A DNA stretch of 64,000 nt from Dactylosporangium vinaceum (GCF_019904175.1 NZ_CP061913.1:7254001-7318000), one strand, 5' to 3'. Shown: positions 53,344 to 62,429, numbered from the stretch's first letter. Notes: generated from the letters alone by a model not told the origin. Numbers and translations: made by a program.

Positions 53344-54486
53344 TCACACCGCTCGCCAGTCCGACCAGCGGTCCTGCTTGCCGTACGAGCGCTGGTGCAG
53401 CTGCCCGGCCGCGTCGGCGACGATCACCTCGTAGCGGCCGTCGCTGGTGATGCCGGCGGCGACGTCGACGAGGTGGCCGGGGGCCTCCATCTCGTACCAG
53501 TCCGACCATGGATCGTCGTGCCAGCGCCATCGGTGGCTGATCCCGCCGGAGGCGTCGACGACGAACACCTCCTGGTGCTCGCGGCTGCCGCTCAGCGCGC
53601 TGACGGCGACGCCGGCCAAGGAGGTCGGCGGGCGGCCGAGGTCGTACCACTGCTCCCAGACCTGGTTGACCCAGCCGCGCTGACGCACCCGCCCGTCGAA
53701 CTTGAGCCGGGTCACCTCCAGCTGCTCTCCGCGCCTGACGGTCATGGCGACGTCGAGGGTGTCGGCCACGCTCCTGTCGTACCACTGCGACCAGGCCTCG
53801 CCGTCGCCCTTCCACCGGTGCCCGACCTGGCCGCCGTCGCCGAGGACCCACAGCTCGCGGTGCCGGGGGCCGGCGCTGGCCACGGCCAGCCGGACGACGC
53901 GGCCGAGGTGGGCGGTGCCGTCGACGGTCTGCCAGGGCTGCCAGCCGTCGAGGTCGTACTGGCGGTACCAGATCCGCCCGCGCCGGTCGGCCGCGAACAG
54001 GTCGATGCGCACGGACCCGATCCGCGTCGCCGCCACGTCGTGGGCCGGGCCGTCGGGGAGGCTGCGGTCGGCCCAGTCCGACCAGCCGTGGTCCTGCCGG
54101 TACGTCCGCTCCAGCACCGCCCCGGCCCGGGTGACAGCGAACAGCCGCAGCTCGCCCGTCCCGCCCGACGACACGGCGACCCGTTCGGCGCGGACCGCCC
54201 CGCCGTCCGGGGCCGCCGCCGCGTCCGGCGACAGCGCCGGTGCCGGCTCCTGCTCCGGCTTCGTGAACAGTCCCCCGACGAACACGACGGCCGCCGCGCC
54301 CACGCCGACGAGCACCACGACCGGCGTCGGCACGCCGCCGCCGAGCACTTTGTCCCCGAGCGCGGTCAGGACGCTGCCGACGATCCCGGCGGCCGCCGCG
54401 GCGAGCACGGCGACGAGGCTCTTGACGCCGTTGTCCCAGTGGGGACGTCGAGCGAATTTCACCGGACCAGTGTCGTTTTCGTGCAC
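53344..54486 (-). CDS. Membrane protein with external beta-propeller (PLL/tectonin-like)
   Basis: 380 residues from GTG 54486. Two membrane helices (about 24-44 and 56-75) are followed by a Pro/Ala linker and about six or seven Trp-rich blades, each ending like WSDW, WQPW, WSQWYD, WEQWYD or WSDWYE with a preceding GRIWYRQ-type strand. This matches PLL-like fucose-binding lectin or tectonin propellers. It probably displays a sugar-binding propeller at the surface. Convergent with Uma2, divergent from the glycosyltransferase gene. Confidence 0.82.
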   Translation of the reverse strand: MHENDTGPVKFARRPHWDNGVKSLVAVLAAAAAGIVGSVLTALGDKVLGGGVPTPVVVLVGVGAAAVVFVGGLFTKPEQEPAPALSPDAAAAPDGGAVRAERVAVSSGGTGELRLFAVTRAGAVLERTYRQDHGWSDWADRSLPDGPAHDVAATRIGSVRIDLFAADRRGRIWYRQYDLDGWQPWQTVDGTAHLGRVVRLAVASAGPRHRELWVLGDGGQVGHRWKGDGEAWSQWYDRSVADTLDVAMTVRRGEQLEVTRLKFDGRVRQRGWVNQVWEQWYDLGRPPTSLAGVAVSALSGSREHQEVFVVDASGGISHRWRWHDDPWSDWYEMEAPGHLVDVAAGITSDGRYEVIVADAAGQLHQRSYGKQDRWSDWRAV

Positions 54487-54608
54487 AGCGCCGGAAACTA
54501 TCCATATCGATCAAGTTCTCGACCGATCCGACGATGCCGTTCCGGCTCGTGTCAGGAGTGCCTCGCAGTCCTGGCGGCGGCACCGGCGAGACCGGATAAT
54601 TCGGCGCC

Positions 54609-55721
54609 ATGCGTGTGCTGTTCACCGCAGTACCGATTCACGGGCATTTGCTACCCCTGCTCCCGCTCGCCCAGGCCGTCGCCGCGGCCGGGGACGACGC
54701 GGCCTTCGCCGGGCCGGCGTCGCTCGGCGCGCTCATCGGCGACGTGCCGCTGCTGGTGACGTCGCCGGAGATCGCGGAGCTGCTGGCCGAGAACGGGCGG
54801 CGGACCGGTGGCGCCGACATGGCCGAGAACATGGGGGCCGTGGCGGAGCTGTTCGCGGGGACGCTCGTCGACGTCACCTACGACCGGACCCTGCGCCGGG
54901 CCCGGGAGTTCGGCGCGGACGTGGTGGTCGCGGACGAGTACGACACCGTGGGCCCCATGGTGGCGGCCGCGCTCGGGGTGCCGCTCGTCCGGCACGCCAT
55001 CGGGCTGCCGGTGTCGCCGCCGCCGCTGCGCCCGGCGATGGACGTCCGGCTGGCCCCTCGCTACGCCGCGCGCGGCATCCGCCCGCCCCGCCGGATCGCG
55101 CTCGTCGACCCGTGGCCGCCCGGGCTGCAGGGGCCGCAGTGGACGCCGGCCCCGGACCGGCTGGCCATCCGGCCGGTGGCCTACGCCGGGACCGAGGCCG
55201 CCGACGTGCCCGCATTACGCGGCGGCGTGCGGGTGCTCGTCACGCTCGGAACGGTGCTCCTCGACGGGGCGATGCTCGACGCGCTCGTCGATGCGGTCGC
55301 CGGACTGGACAATGTGGACGTGCTGGCGGCCGTACCGCCCGGCGTCCCGCACGCACTGGAGGACCCCCGGGCGCACGTGCGGTTCGTCGGATTCGTGCCG
55401 ATGGCGCAGCTGCTCGCGGCGGACGTCGCCGTGGTCGTCGCCGCCGGTGGGGCCGGCACCGTGCTCGCGGCCCTGGCCCACGGCCTGCCGATGGTCCTGT
55501 GGCCCAAGGGCGCCGAGAAGCCGATGAACGCCGAACGGGTCGCCGCAGCCGGGGCCGGGATCGTCATCGACGACGCCGGGAGCGCGCACAGCGCCGTGCT
55601 CGAAGTGCTGACCTCGCCGTTGTACCGCACCGGCGCCGCCCGCATCGCGGAGCAGATCCGCACCGCACCGCCCGCCGGCGCCGTCTGGGCCCTGCTGCGG
55701 GAGCGAATCCGCAAAATGTGA
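54609..55721 (+). CDS. GT1-family glycosyltransferase
   Basis: 370 residues. FTAVPIHGHLLPLLPLAQAV contains the catalytic His of the GT-B natural-product glycosyltransferases, and the C-terminal half has VRFVGFVPMAQLLAADVAVVV and GGAGTVLAALAHGLPMVLWP. The usual HGGxGT donor motif reads AAGGAGT here, so the His is replaced by Ala. Such enzymes glycosylate macrolides and other small molecules, but no biosynthetic genes are nearby. Its stop overlaps the next possible start (TGATG). Confidence 0.87.
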   Translation: MRVLFTAVPIHGHLLPLLPLAQAVAAAGDDAAFAGPASLGALIGDVPLLVTSPEIAELLAENGRRTGGADMAENMGAVAELFAGTLVDVTYDRTLRRAREFGADVVVADEYDTVGPMVAAALGVPLVRHAIGLPVSPPPLRPAMDVRLAPRYAARGIRPPRRIALVDPWPPGLQGPQWTPAPDRLAIRPVAYAGTEAADVPALRGGVRVLVTLGTVLLDGAMLDALVDAVAGLDNVDVLAAVPPGVPHALEDPRAHVRFVGFVPMAQLLAADVAVVVAAGGAGTVLAALAHGLPMVLWPKGAEKPMNAERVAAAGAGIVIDDAGSAHSAVLEVLTSPLYRTGAARIAEQIRTAPPAGAVWALLRERIRKM

Positions 55722-55759
55722 TGATTGCGCGGCCGAACCGCCCGGCTGACAATTCTCGC

Positions 55760-56323
55760 GTGACGGATCACGGCTCGCCCTACGCGGAGATGACGACCGC
55801 GTTCACGTCGAGCCGGCTGCCGGTGCCGCCGGTTCCCGAGCCGCTGAGGCCGCAGCTGCGCACCGTGCGGGACTGGTGCTGGAGCACGCGGGACATCGAC
55901 GCCTTCGCCATGTACATGTTCGACCGCGACTTTCTCAGCGCCGTACTGTCCGGGAGCGCTCCCGACTACGTCGCCGTGAGCCACGCCGGGCACGGCGTCA
56001 ACTCCTACGCCGTGAACTACCACCTGGTCTGCGGCCCGCTCGCCGTCATCATGCAGGTGGGCTGGGGCGGCATCTACACCGACAACGCCGCCGCGTCGCA
56101 GCGCCTGGGCGAGTACTGGCAGCGCTGTGTGGCTCTGCACGCCCGCGGCGCCGACGCCTCCGGCGGCCGCATCCTGTGCGTCTTCAGCCACTTGCGCGGC
56201 ATCTCCGCCTGCGGCCCGCTCCCCCAGCCCCCGGACGGCGACGTGGACGCCTTCCTCACCACCCACCGCACCGCCGGCGACGCCGCCTTCGACGAGGCCG
56301 AGCGCCTCCTCGCCCACCGCTGA
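55760..56323 (+). CDS. Hypothetical protein, about 187 aa
   Basis: From GTG 55760: MTDHGSPYAEMTTAFTSSRL; an ATG at 55721 overlapping the glycosyltransferase stop is an alternative that would add 13 residues. The core reads MYMFDRDFLSAVLSG, VAVSHAGHGVNSYAVNYHLV and VGWGGIYTDNAAASQRLGEYW. No signal peptide and no family I recognise. It is probably coupled to the glycosyltransferase gene. Confidence 0.75.
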   Translation: MTDHGSPYAEMTTAFTSSRLPVPPVPEPLRPQLRTVRDWCWSTRDIDAFAMYMFDRDFLSAVLSGSAPDYVAVSHAGHGVNSYAVNYHLVCGPLAVIMQVGWGGIYTDNAAASQRLGEYWQRCVALHARGADASGGRILCVFSHLRGISACGPLPQPPDGDVDAFLTTHRTAGDAAFDEAERLLAHR

Positions 56324-56465
56324 CTCCTCCGCGAGGCCCGGCGGCGCCGCGCCGGACCGGGCACCGGTGGGTGCCGTCCGCCCCCGCGTGCGACGCTGGG
56401 TGGTGTGGCCACGGCGGGCCGGCGGCGCCCGCGGGCCGGGCCCGGCTGATCGAGGAGGAACTGCG

Positions 56466-57434
56466 GTGGAGTTCACGCGGCTGGGCCGGACCGGGCTGAG
56501 GGTGAGCCGCATCGGGCTCGGATGCATGAGCTACGGCCGGGCTGCGGCCGGCATGCATCAGTGGACCTTGGACGAGGACGCCGCCGCGCCGTTCTTCCGG
56601 CAGGCCGTCGAGCTCGGCGTGACGTTCTGGGACACCGCGAACGTCTATCAGGGCGGCACGTCCGAGGAGTTCGTCGGGCGGGCGATCAGCCGGTTCTCCC
56701 GGCGGGAGGAGATCGTGCTGGCCACCAAGGTCAGCGGCAGGATGCACGACGGCCCGGGCGGCAGCGGCCTGTCCCGCAAGGCCATCCTGGAGCAGGCCGA
56801 CGCGTCGCTGCGCCGGCTGGGCACCGACTACATCGACGTCTACTACATCCACCGGTTCGACCCGCAGACACCCGTCGAGGAGACCATGCGGGCACTCGAC
56901 GACCTGGTCCGGGCGGGCAAGGTGCGCTACCTCGGTGCGTCGTCGATGTGGGCGTGGCAGTTCGCGAAGGCGCAGCACGCCGCCGCGGTCAACGGGTGGA
57001 CGGCGTTCGCGGCGATGCAGGACCAGTACAACGTCCTCAAGCGCGAGGAGGAGCGGGACATGATCCCGATGTGCCTCGATCAGGGTGTCGGCCTGACCCC
57101 GTACTCCCCGCTGGCCAAGGGCCGGGCGGCGCGGCCGTGGGGCCGGCAGACCGCCCGGTCGTCGTCGGACACGGTGGCCAAGGCGTTCGACCGCGACGTC
57201 GACGAGCCGGTGGTGCACGCGATCCAGCGGGTCGCCGAGGCTCGCGGGGTCGCGATGGCCCAGGTGGCGCTGGCCTGGGTGCTGGCCAAGCCGGTCGTGT
57301 CCTGCCCCATCGTGGGCGCCACCAAGGCCCATCACCTCCAGGACGCCGTCGCGGCGCTCGAACTGCGGCTGAGCGCGGCTGAGATCGCCGAGCTGGAGGC
57401 ACCGTACCTGCCGCAGGACAACTACTGGTGGTGA
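56466..57434 (+). CDS. Aldo/keto reductase
   Basis: 322 residues from GTG 56466 (GAGGAGGAA upstream). The AKR pattern is complete: Asp and Tyr in TFWDTANVYQGG, Lys in LATKVSG, His in VYYIHRFDP, then YSPLAKGRAARP and the cofactor end VGATKAHHLQDAV. It is an NADPH-dependent carbonyl reductase of the YakC/AKR13-like branch. It is a single gene, and the substrate is unknown. Confidence 0.92.
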   Translation: MEFTRLGRTGLRVSRIGLGCMSYGRAAAGMHQWTLDEDAAAPFFRQAVELGVTFWDTANVYQGGTSEEFVGRAISRFSRREEIVLATKVSGRMHDGPGGSGLSRKAILEQADASLRRLGTDYIDVYYIHRFDPQTPVEETMRALDDLVRAGKVRYLGASSMWAWQFAKAQHAAAVNGWTAFAAMQDQYNVLKREEERDMIPMCLDQGVGLTPYSPLAKGRAARPWGRQTARSSSDTVAKAFDRDVDEPVVHAIQRVAEARGVAMAQVALAWVLAKPVVSCPIVGATKAHHLQDAVAALELRLSAAEIAELEAPYLPQDNYWW

Positions 57435-57531
57435 CCGGCCCCCGCGAGCCGGATGCGCCGGTGGCCGATGCGCGGGCCGGCCGGTGCCCGTCGCGAACGG
57501 CTCCTCGGGCCGTGGGGTGGCGTCACGTCTT

Positions 57532-57543
57532 TACGCTGTGTCC
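57532..57543 (+). promoter_or_regulatory. Leaderless -10 of the membrane gene
   Basis: TACGCT (57532-57537) lies exactly 6 nt before GTG 57544. The same hexamer and spacing occur before the MarR gene (42886) and the SARP gene (60998). Confidence 0.5.
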
Positions 57544-58164
57544 GTGCCCCGGACCGAGCGCCCCGCCCATCGCCTCGCCCCGCGGCCGTGGCCGGAGCGC
57601 CTGGCGCACTTCGGCGCGATCGCGGTCCCGATAGCCGTCTTCGTCGCCGCCCGGTGGTGGTTCGCCCCCTGGCTCGTCACCTCGGTGAGCCGGCTCAGCC
57701 ACGGGTCCCCGACCTGGATGTTCCTGGCCGGCTGGGCGAGCACCGGGCTCGCACCGGCCGCAGCACTCATCCTCCTGCTCGACGGCGACCGCCGGGAACG
57801 GCAGCTCGGCGGCGACCCGCGCAACCGCCCCCGCGCGGCCCGCGGCCACGGCGTCCCCGGCCGCACCCCCGGCTACTGGCTCACCCGCCTACCGTTGATC
57901 CTGGTGCTGCTGGTGGCGTTCGTGTACGCGCCGTCCCGCGGCGGCAGCGGCGTCGGCTGGCCCGAGATACCCGGCGGCGACGCGTTTCGCCAAGGCTGGT
58001 ACCTGTCGCTCCTCGCCACCCTGCCGGCCGTGATCGCCCTGCTCATCTTCCGGCTGTTCGCCCTGCTCCCCGGCCACGGCGACCGCCTCCTGCGCACGGC
58101 CGGCCCCGTGGCGGCCGCCGCGCCCGTCCTGGCCCTGATCGGCGTCTGGGCCTTCAACCGCTGA
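57544..58164 (+). CDS. Polytopic membrane protein
   Basis: 206 residues from GTG 57544; the choice rests on TACGCT 6 nt upstream. Five hydrophobic segments are seen, e.g. FGAIAVPIAVFVAARWW, WMFLAGWASTGLAPAAALILLL and LSLLATLPAVIALLIFRLFAL, with a basic inside loop (GDRRERQLGGDPRNRPRAAR). No family recognised. Confidence 0.72.
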   Translation: MPRTERPAHRLAPRPWPERLAHFGAIAVPIAVFVAARWWFAPWLVTSVSRLSHGSPTWMFLAGWASTGLAPAAALILLLDGDRRERQLGGDPRNRPRAARGHGVPGRTPGYWLTRLPLILVLLVAFVYAPSRGGSGVGWPEIPGGDAFRQGWYLSLLATLPAVIALLIFRLFALLPGHGDRLLRTAGPVAAAAPVLALIGVWAFNR

Positions 58165-58216
58165 CCTCCCGGCCCGGCAGCGGCGGGGTGCTGCGCCGGC
58201 GCGGCGCCGGCCGGCC

Positions 58217-59188
58217 TCAGGCCGCCGTCTGGGTGAACCTGACGGCGTCCACGCCGGCGTTGTAGTTCGTCGACCCGGCCGCGTGGCCCACCACGGCCAG
58301 GGTCAGCGTGTGGCGCCCGGCGGTGAGCTGCACCGAGCCTTCGCTCAGCCAGCCGGTCGTCACCACCGTGGGGCTGTAGCCGACGAAGGTGCCGCCGACC
58401 TTCGTCGTGTCGATGACGTAGACGGTGTTGGCGTAGTCGTTGGACCTGGTCCGGATGTCGGAGAACGTGTAGGTACCGTTCTGGGGCACGGTGAACGCGA
58501 CGGTGAGCGACCAGCCCTGCGCGCGGGTGACGACGAGCATCTGCGTGTGGCCGGACCAGGTCACGCCGCAGCAGTCTCGCTGCTGGACGACGTCCTGCGG
58601 CTGGAGTCCCACGAGGTCGGTGGGCGGGAGCAGCTCCTCCATCTCGTAGGTGACGTTCGCCAACCCGGCCACCGGCGACGCGGCGGCGGCCGTCGAGGGC
58701 GCCCCGGACGCCGCGGGTGAGGCCGCGACAGGTGTGGGCGTCGTCCCGCGGGGCCGGAACACGAGCCCGGCGATGACGGCGAGGACGACGAGCACGAGCC
58801 CGGCGGCCACCGCATACGGCCACCGCTGCCGCTTCGGCGGCGGCGCCGTCGCCGGCACCGCGACGACCACCCGGCCGCTGCGCCGCGAGGTCTCCTCGGG
58901 CGCGGTGTCGGCCGAATACGCACACCCCCGCAGTGCATAGGTGCCCGGCGGCGAGCCCGGCGGCACGGCGAGTGCGACGAGGTAGGCGACCGAACCGTGC
59001 GGCGGCACCGTGCGCTGCGGCTCGGCCACCGAGAACCAGGACGCCGACGTGCCGTCCTCGGGCTCGACGACGAAGACGACCCGGTCGTGCGCCTCGCCGG
59101 GATTCGTGACCGTGAACGTCATCTCGGCGCGGCTGTCCGGGCTCAGCGGCACTTCCGGTGCCGCGGCGACCACTATCCAGTCTGTCAT
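58217..59188 (-). CDS. Membrane protein with Ig-like and CBM-like sides
   Basis: 323 residues. Residues ~1-110 form an Ig-like beta domain of the kind that precedes many actinobacterial membrane proteins (MTFTVTNPGEAHDRVVFVVE). One helix (about 125-146) follows, then a linker and a ~145-residue C-terminal beta-sandwich resembling CBM6/35 or delta-endotoxin-like sugar modules (YTFSDIRTRSNDYANTVYVI, GRHTLTLAVVGHAAGS). The C-terminal part should be outside. There is no signal peptide, so the N-terminal domain is inside. Confidence 0.75.
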   Translation of the reverse strand: MTDWIVVAAAPEVPLSPDSRAEMTFTVTNPGEAHDRVVFVVEPEDGTSASWFSVAEPQRTVPPHGSVAYLVALAVPPGSPPGTYALRGCAYSADTAPEETSRRSGRVVVAVPATAPPPKRQRWPYAVAAGLVLVVLAVIAGLVFRPRGTTPTPVAASPAASGAPSTAAAASPVAGLANVTYEMEELLPPTDLVGLQPQDVVQQRDCCGVTWSGHTQMLVVTRAQGWSLTVAFTVPQNGTYTFSDIRTRSNDYANTVYVIDTTKVGGTFVGYSPTVVTTGWLSEGSVQLTAGRHTLTLAVVGHAAGSTNYNAGVDAVRFTQTAA

Positions 59189-59420
59189 CGGAGCGCTCCC
59201 GTCAACGATCTGCCGCGTGCCCGGGCGGGCCGAGGTTCCCTCCGTCCGAAGGCGAAGCTCAATGTCGACGGTTACGCCCGCGAGCGGGATACGTCAGCGA
59301 TCCGACACCTCGGGCACGGCAGCCGGTCGGGGCGCCCGGCGATACCGCCCACGAGGCGGACGACGGCGGGTGCCGCCGACCATCGGGGCCCGGCCGTGAC
59401 CGTGCGCGTCGGCGTCCGCG

Positions 59421-60986
59421 TCACCGTGCGGTGAGGAAGGCGACCGCGCGCTGCACCAGCTCCGGCGAGTCCGTGAACCACAGTGCGTCAGTGCCGGCGG
59501 TCGTCTGCAGGCGGGCGTCCGGCAGGTGGTGGGTCAGGTACGAGGCGTGGCCCACGTCCACGTTCAGGCAGTTGCGCCGGTGCAGGACCAGGGTGGGAGC
59601 GCTCACGGCCGGCAGCCGGTGACGCAGATCCGTCCCGGTCGCGACCGTGCGGACGGCGGTCGCGACGGTGGGTGCGGCGGCGCGCCGGCCGATCCGGTTC
59701 CACCAGCGCCGGAACTCCTCGTCGCCGGCCATGCTCGGCGCGGCCTGCGCCACCGAGTCGAGCCCCTGGGCCGGGTCGACCGTCTCGCGGATCAGCGACT
59801 GCGTCGTCCCCGGGTCGAGGCCGAAAGGATAATCCGGGCTGCGGGTGTACCGCGGGTAGCACTGCGCCAGCACCAGTGAGCGCACGCGTTCGGGGTGCCG
59901 GGCCGCGAACTCGATCGCGACGAGCCCGGTGTCGAAGTTGGCGAACAGGTCGGCCCGGTCGACGCCGAGATCGTCCAGGACGCGCCGGACGTCGTCGGCC
60001 CACTGCTCCAGCGGCGCCCGGCCCGGGTCGAGCGGGTCGGACAGCCCGATCCCGCGCCGGTCGAGGCACACGACGGCGGCCACCTCGGCCAGGGCGCCGA
60101 GCGACCGGCGGGCGTGGGCGCCGTCCAGGAGCCCGTCGATGGTGAGCATGGCCGGGTTGAGCACGATGAGATCCCGCCCGGTGCGCGACAGCCGGGCGTA
60201 CGCGGTCGCGCCGTCGTCCCCGGCCGCATACCGCACGGTCGCGGCGAGCGCCGGCGGGTCGGCGTGCAGGGCCTCGGCCTGGGCCTTCTGCAGCGCGGCC
60301 GACGGGTCGAGGCCGACCTCGGCGAGCGCGGCCCGGGCGGTGGCCACGGCGCGCAGCGCCTCGGCCGGGCGGCCGGACCGGTGCAGGGCCCGCGCGTAGT
60401 GCACCCACAGCGGCTCGTCGAGCGGGTCGGCGGTGGTCAGCTGCTCCAGTTCGCGCAGCGCCGCGCCGGGGTTCCGGCCGGCCGCGACGCAGCCGAGGTG
60501 CTCCTGGACGAGCAGCCGCCGCTCGTGCCACCAGCCCTGCCGCAGCGCCGCCGCGGCGACCGTGTCGGGCAGCTCCGGCTCGCCCCGCCACAGCTCCCGG
60601 GCCTCGGCCAGCACGGCGGCTGCGTCGTCGGGCCGGCCGCCGTCGAGCAGCCGCCGGGCCCGGGCGCGGGCGGCGGCCACCCGGCCGATGTCCGTGCGGT
60701 CCGGGTCGAGCGCGAGGCGGTACGCGTCCCGGCCGACCCGCTCCACGTCCGCACCGGGCGCGGCGCCCTGCAGCGCGGCCCGGACCCGGGACAGGTGGGC
60801 CCGCAGCGTCTTGACCGCCGACGGCGGCGGGTCGTCCCAGAGCAGCCGGGCCAGCTCGTCGAGCCCGACCGCGGCCGGCGCGCGCACGGTGAGGATGGCG
60901 AGCACCTCGCGCGCCTTGCGTTCCAGCCGCGGCCCGGTCGCGCCGGGACCGTGCACACCGGCCGTTCCGAGCACCCGCACGATCAC
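59421..60986 (-). CDS. SARP-type regulator fused to an alpha/beta-hydrolase
   Basis: 521 residues from GTG 60986. Residues 1-95 form the OmpR-like SARP DNA-binding domain (ERKAREVLAILTVRAP, VKTLRAHLSRVRAAL), 96-245 the BTAD helical domain, and 260-521 an alpha/beta-hydrolase (VVCLDRRGIGLSDPLDPGRA, FANFDTGLVAIEFAARHPER, APTLVLHRRNCLNVDV). The nucleophile elbow reads ANFDTG, with Asp where Ser is common, so the hydrolase may be dead or dehalogenase-like and could serve as a ligand sensor. It is divergent from an FAD oxidase/NmrA pair. Confidence 0.88.
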   Translation of the reverse strand: MIVRVLGTAGVHGPGATGPRLERKAREVLAILTVRAPAAVGLDELARLLWDDPPPSAVKTLRAHLSRVRAALQGAAPGADVERVGRDAYRLALDPDRTDIGRVAAARARARRLLDGGRPDDAAAVLAEARELWRGEPELPDTVAAAALRQGWWHERRLLVQEHLGCVAAGRNPGAALRELEQLTTADPLDEPLWVHYARALHRSGRPAEALRAVATARAALAEVGLDPSAALQKAQAEALHADPPALAATVRYAAGDDGATAYARLSRTGRDLIVLNPAMLTIDGLLDGAHARRSLGALAEVAAVVCLDRRGIGLSDPLDPGRAPLEQWADDVRRVLDDLGVDRADLFANFDTGLVAIEFAARHPERVRSLVLAQCYPRYTRSPDYPFGLDPGTTQSLIRETVDPAQGLDSVAQAAPSMAGDEEFRRWWNRIGRRAAAPTVATAVRTVATGTDLRHRLPAVSAPTLVLHRRNCLNVDVGHASYLTHHLPDARLQTTAGTDALWFTDSPELVQRAVAFLTAR

Positions 60987-60992
60987 GGGCCC

Positions 60993-61020
60993 AGCGTAGG
61001 ACCACATCCGGACCACATCC
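60993..61020 (-). promoter_or_regulatory. SARP-type 11-bp tandem repeat and leaderless promoter
   Basis: On the minus strand two perfect copies of GGATGTGGTCC (61020-61010 and 61009-60999) abut TACGCT (60998-60993), which is 6 nt before GTG 60986. SARP proteins bind direct repeats with 11-bp period just upstream of the -10, so this fits autoregulation. The divergent oxidase start is 44 nt on the other side, with its own TAGCTT 7 nt before ATG 61065. Confidence 0.65.
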
Positions 61021-61064
61021 ACAACGCAGCCGTAGCGGGCCGGCGGCCACCTAGCTTCGGCCGC

Positions 61065-62429
61065 ATGACGAACATCGACGCGGCGGCCCGGCGGTTCACG
61101 GGCGCCGTGCTGCGCCCCGGTGACGCCGGCTACGACACGCACCGGCTCGGCTGGAACCGGTCCTTCGACGCCCGCCCGGCGCTCATCGTCGCGGCCGCCG
61201 ACGCCGCCGACATCGCCGCCGCCGTGCGGCTGGCCCGGGACCGCGACCTGCCCCTCGCCGTGCAGGCGACCGGGCACGGCACTGTCGCCCCGGCCGACGG
61301 CGCGCTGCTGCTCACGACGTCGGCCATGACCGGCGTCGAGATCGACCCGCACCGCCGGGTGGCCCGCGTCGGCCCCGGCACGGTCTGGGCCGACGTCAAC
61401 CGGGCCGCCGCACGGTACGGCCTGGCCGGCCTGGCCGGTCGCTGCGGCACGGTCGGCGTCACCGGATACACCCTGGGCGGCGGCCAGTCCTGGTTGTCAC
61501 GGACCTACGGCTTCGCGGCCGACAGCGTCGCGAACGCCGACATCGTCACGGCCGACGGTGTCGCGCGGACGGTCACCGCACACCAGCACCCCGACCTGTT
61601 CTGGGCCCTGCGCGGCGGCGGCGGGAACTTCGGCGTCGTGACGTCCCTGGAGTTCCGGCTGTTGCCGATCCCGAAGGTGTACTCCGGCATGTCCCTCTAC
61701 CCCGCCGAGCGCGCCCCGGCCGTGCTCGCCGCCTACCGCGACTGGGCCGTCACCGAGCCGGAGGCCATGAACACCGCGGTCCTGCTGATCCGCCTGCCCC
61801 CGGCCCCGGCGATCCCCGAGCCCCTGCGCGGCCGCCGCGTCCTGGCCATCCGGGCGTTCCACCCCGGCCCCGGCGGCAGCGAGATCCTGGCCCCGCTCCT
61901 GGCCGCCGCCGGCCCGCCGATCGCCGACGACTTCGCCCTGCGCGACTTCCCGGCCGCCAGCACGGCCACGAACGGCCCGGATGCACCGCCGATGCCGGCC
62001 CGCCAGGAGATCGAGATGTTCGACGCCCTGCCCGACGCCGTGCTGGACGCGGTCGTCGCGGCCGGCGCCCCCGACTCGCCGCTCGCGTTCGTCGAGATCC
62101 GGCACTGGGGCGGTGCGATGGACGACCCGCCGCCGGACGCCGGATCGGCCGGTCACCGGGGCGTGCCGTTCTCCGTGCTGGCCGTCGCGCCGTACCTGAC
62201 GCCCGACCGCACCGCCGCCGACGCCGCGCTGGACCGGCTCATGGCCGCCGTGCGCCCGCACGCGACAGGCACGTCGTTCCTCACCCTCCTGACCGACCCG
62301 GCCCGCACCCGCACCGCGTTCACGCCGGCCAACTGGGCTCGCCTGACGCAGGTCAAGCGCGCCTGGGACCCGGACTGCGTCTTCCGTCTCGGCCACAGCA
62401 TCCCACCAGCCAGAAAGGCATCCTCATGA
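61065..62429 (+). CDS. FAD-linked oxidase (berberine-bridge-enzyme type)
   Basis: 454 residues. RPALIVAAADAADIAAAVRLA and LPLAVQATGHGTVAPADG form the PCMH-type FAD domain with the His (TGHG) that can bind flavin covalently; GRCGTVGVTGYTLGGGQSWL carries a Cys at the position of the second covalent link. C-terminal FTPANWARLTQVKRAWDPDC is the BBE end. It likely oxidises a sugar or small aromatic using oxygen. It overlaps the next gene by ATGA. Confidence 0.9.
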   Translation: MTNIDAAARRFTGAVLRPGDAGYDTHRLGWNRSFDARPALIVAAADAADIAAAVRLARDRDLPLAVQATGHGTVAPADGALLLTTSAMTGVEIDPHRRVARVGPGTVWADVNRAAARYGLAGLAGRCGTVGVTGYTLGGGQSWLSRTYGFAADSVANADIVTADGVARTVTAHQHPDLFWALRGGGGNFGVVTSLEFRLLPIPKVYSGMSLYPAERAPAVLAAYRDWAVTEPEAMNTAVLLIRLPPAPAIPEPLRGRRVLAIRAFHPGPGGSEILAPLLAAAGPPIADDFALRDFPAASTATNGPDAPPMPARQEIEMFDALPDAVLDAVVAAGAPDSPLAFVEIRHWGGAMDDPPPDAGSAGHRGVPFSVLAVAPYLTPDRTAADAALDRLMAAVRPHATGTSFLTLLTDPARTRTAFTPANWARLTQVKRAWDPDCVFRLGHSIPPARKASS

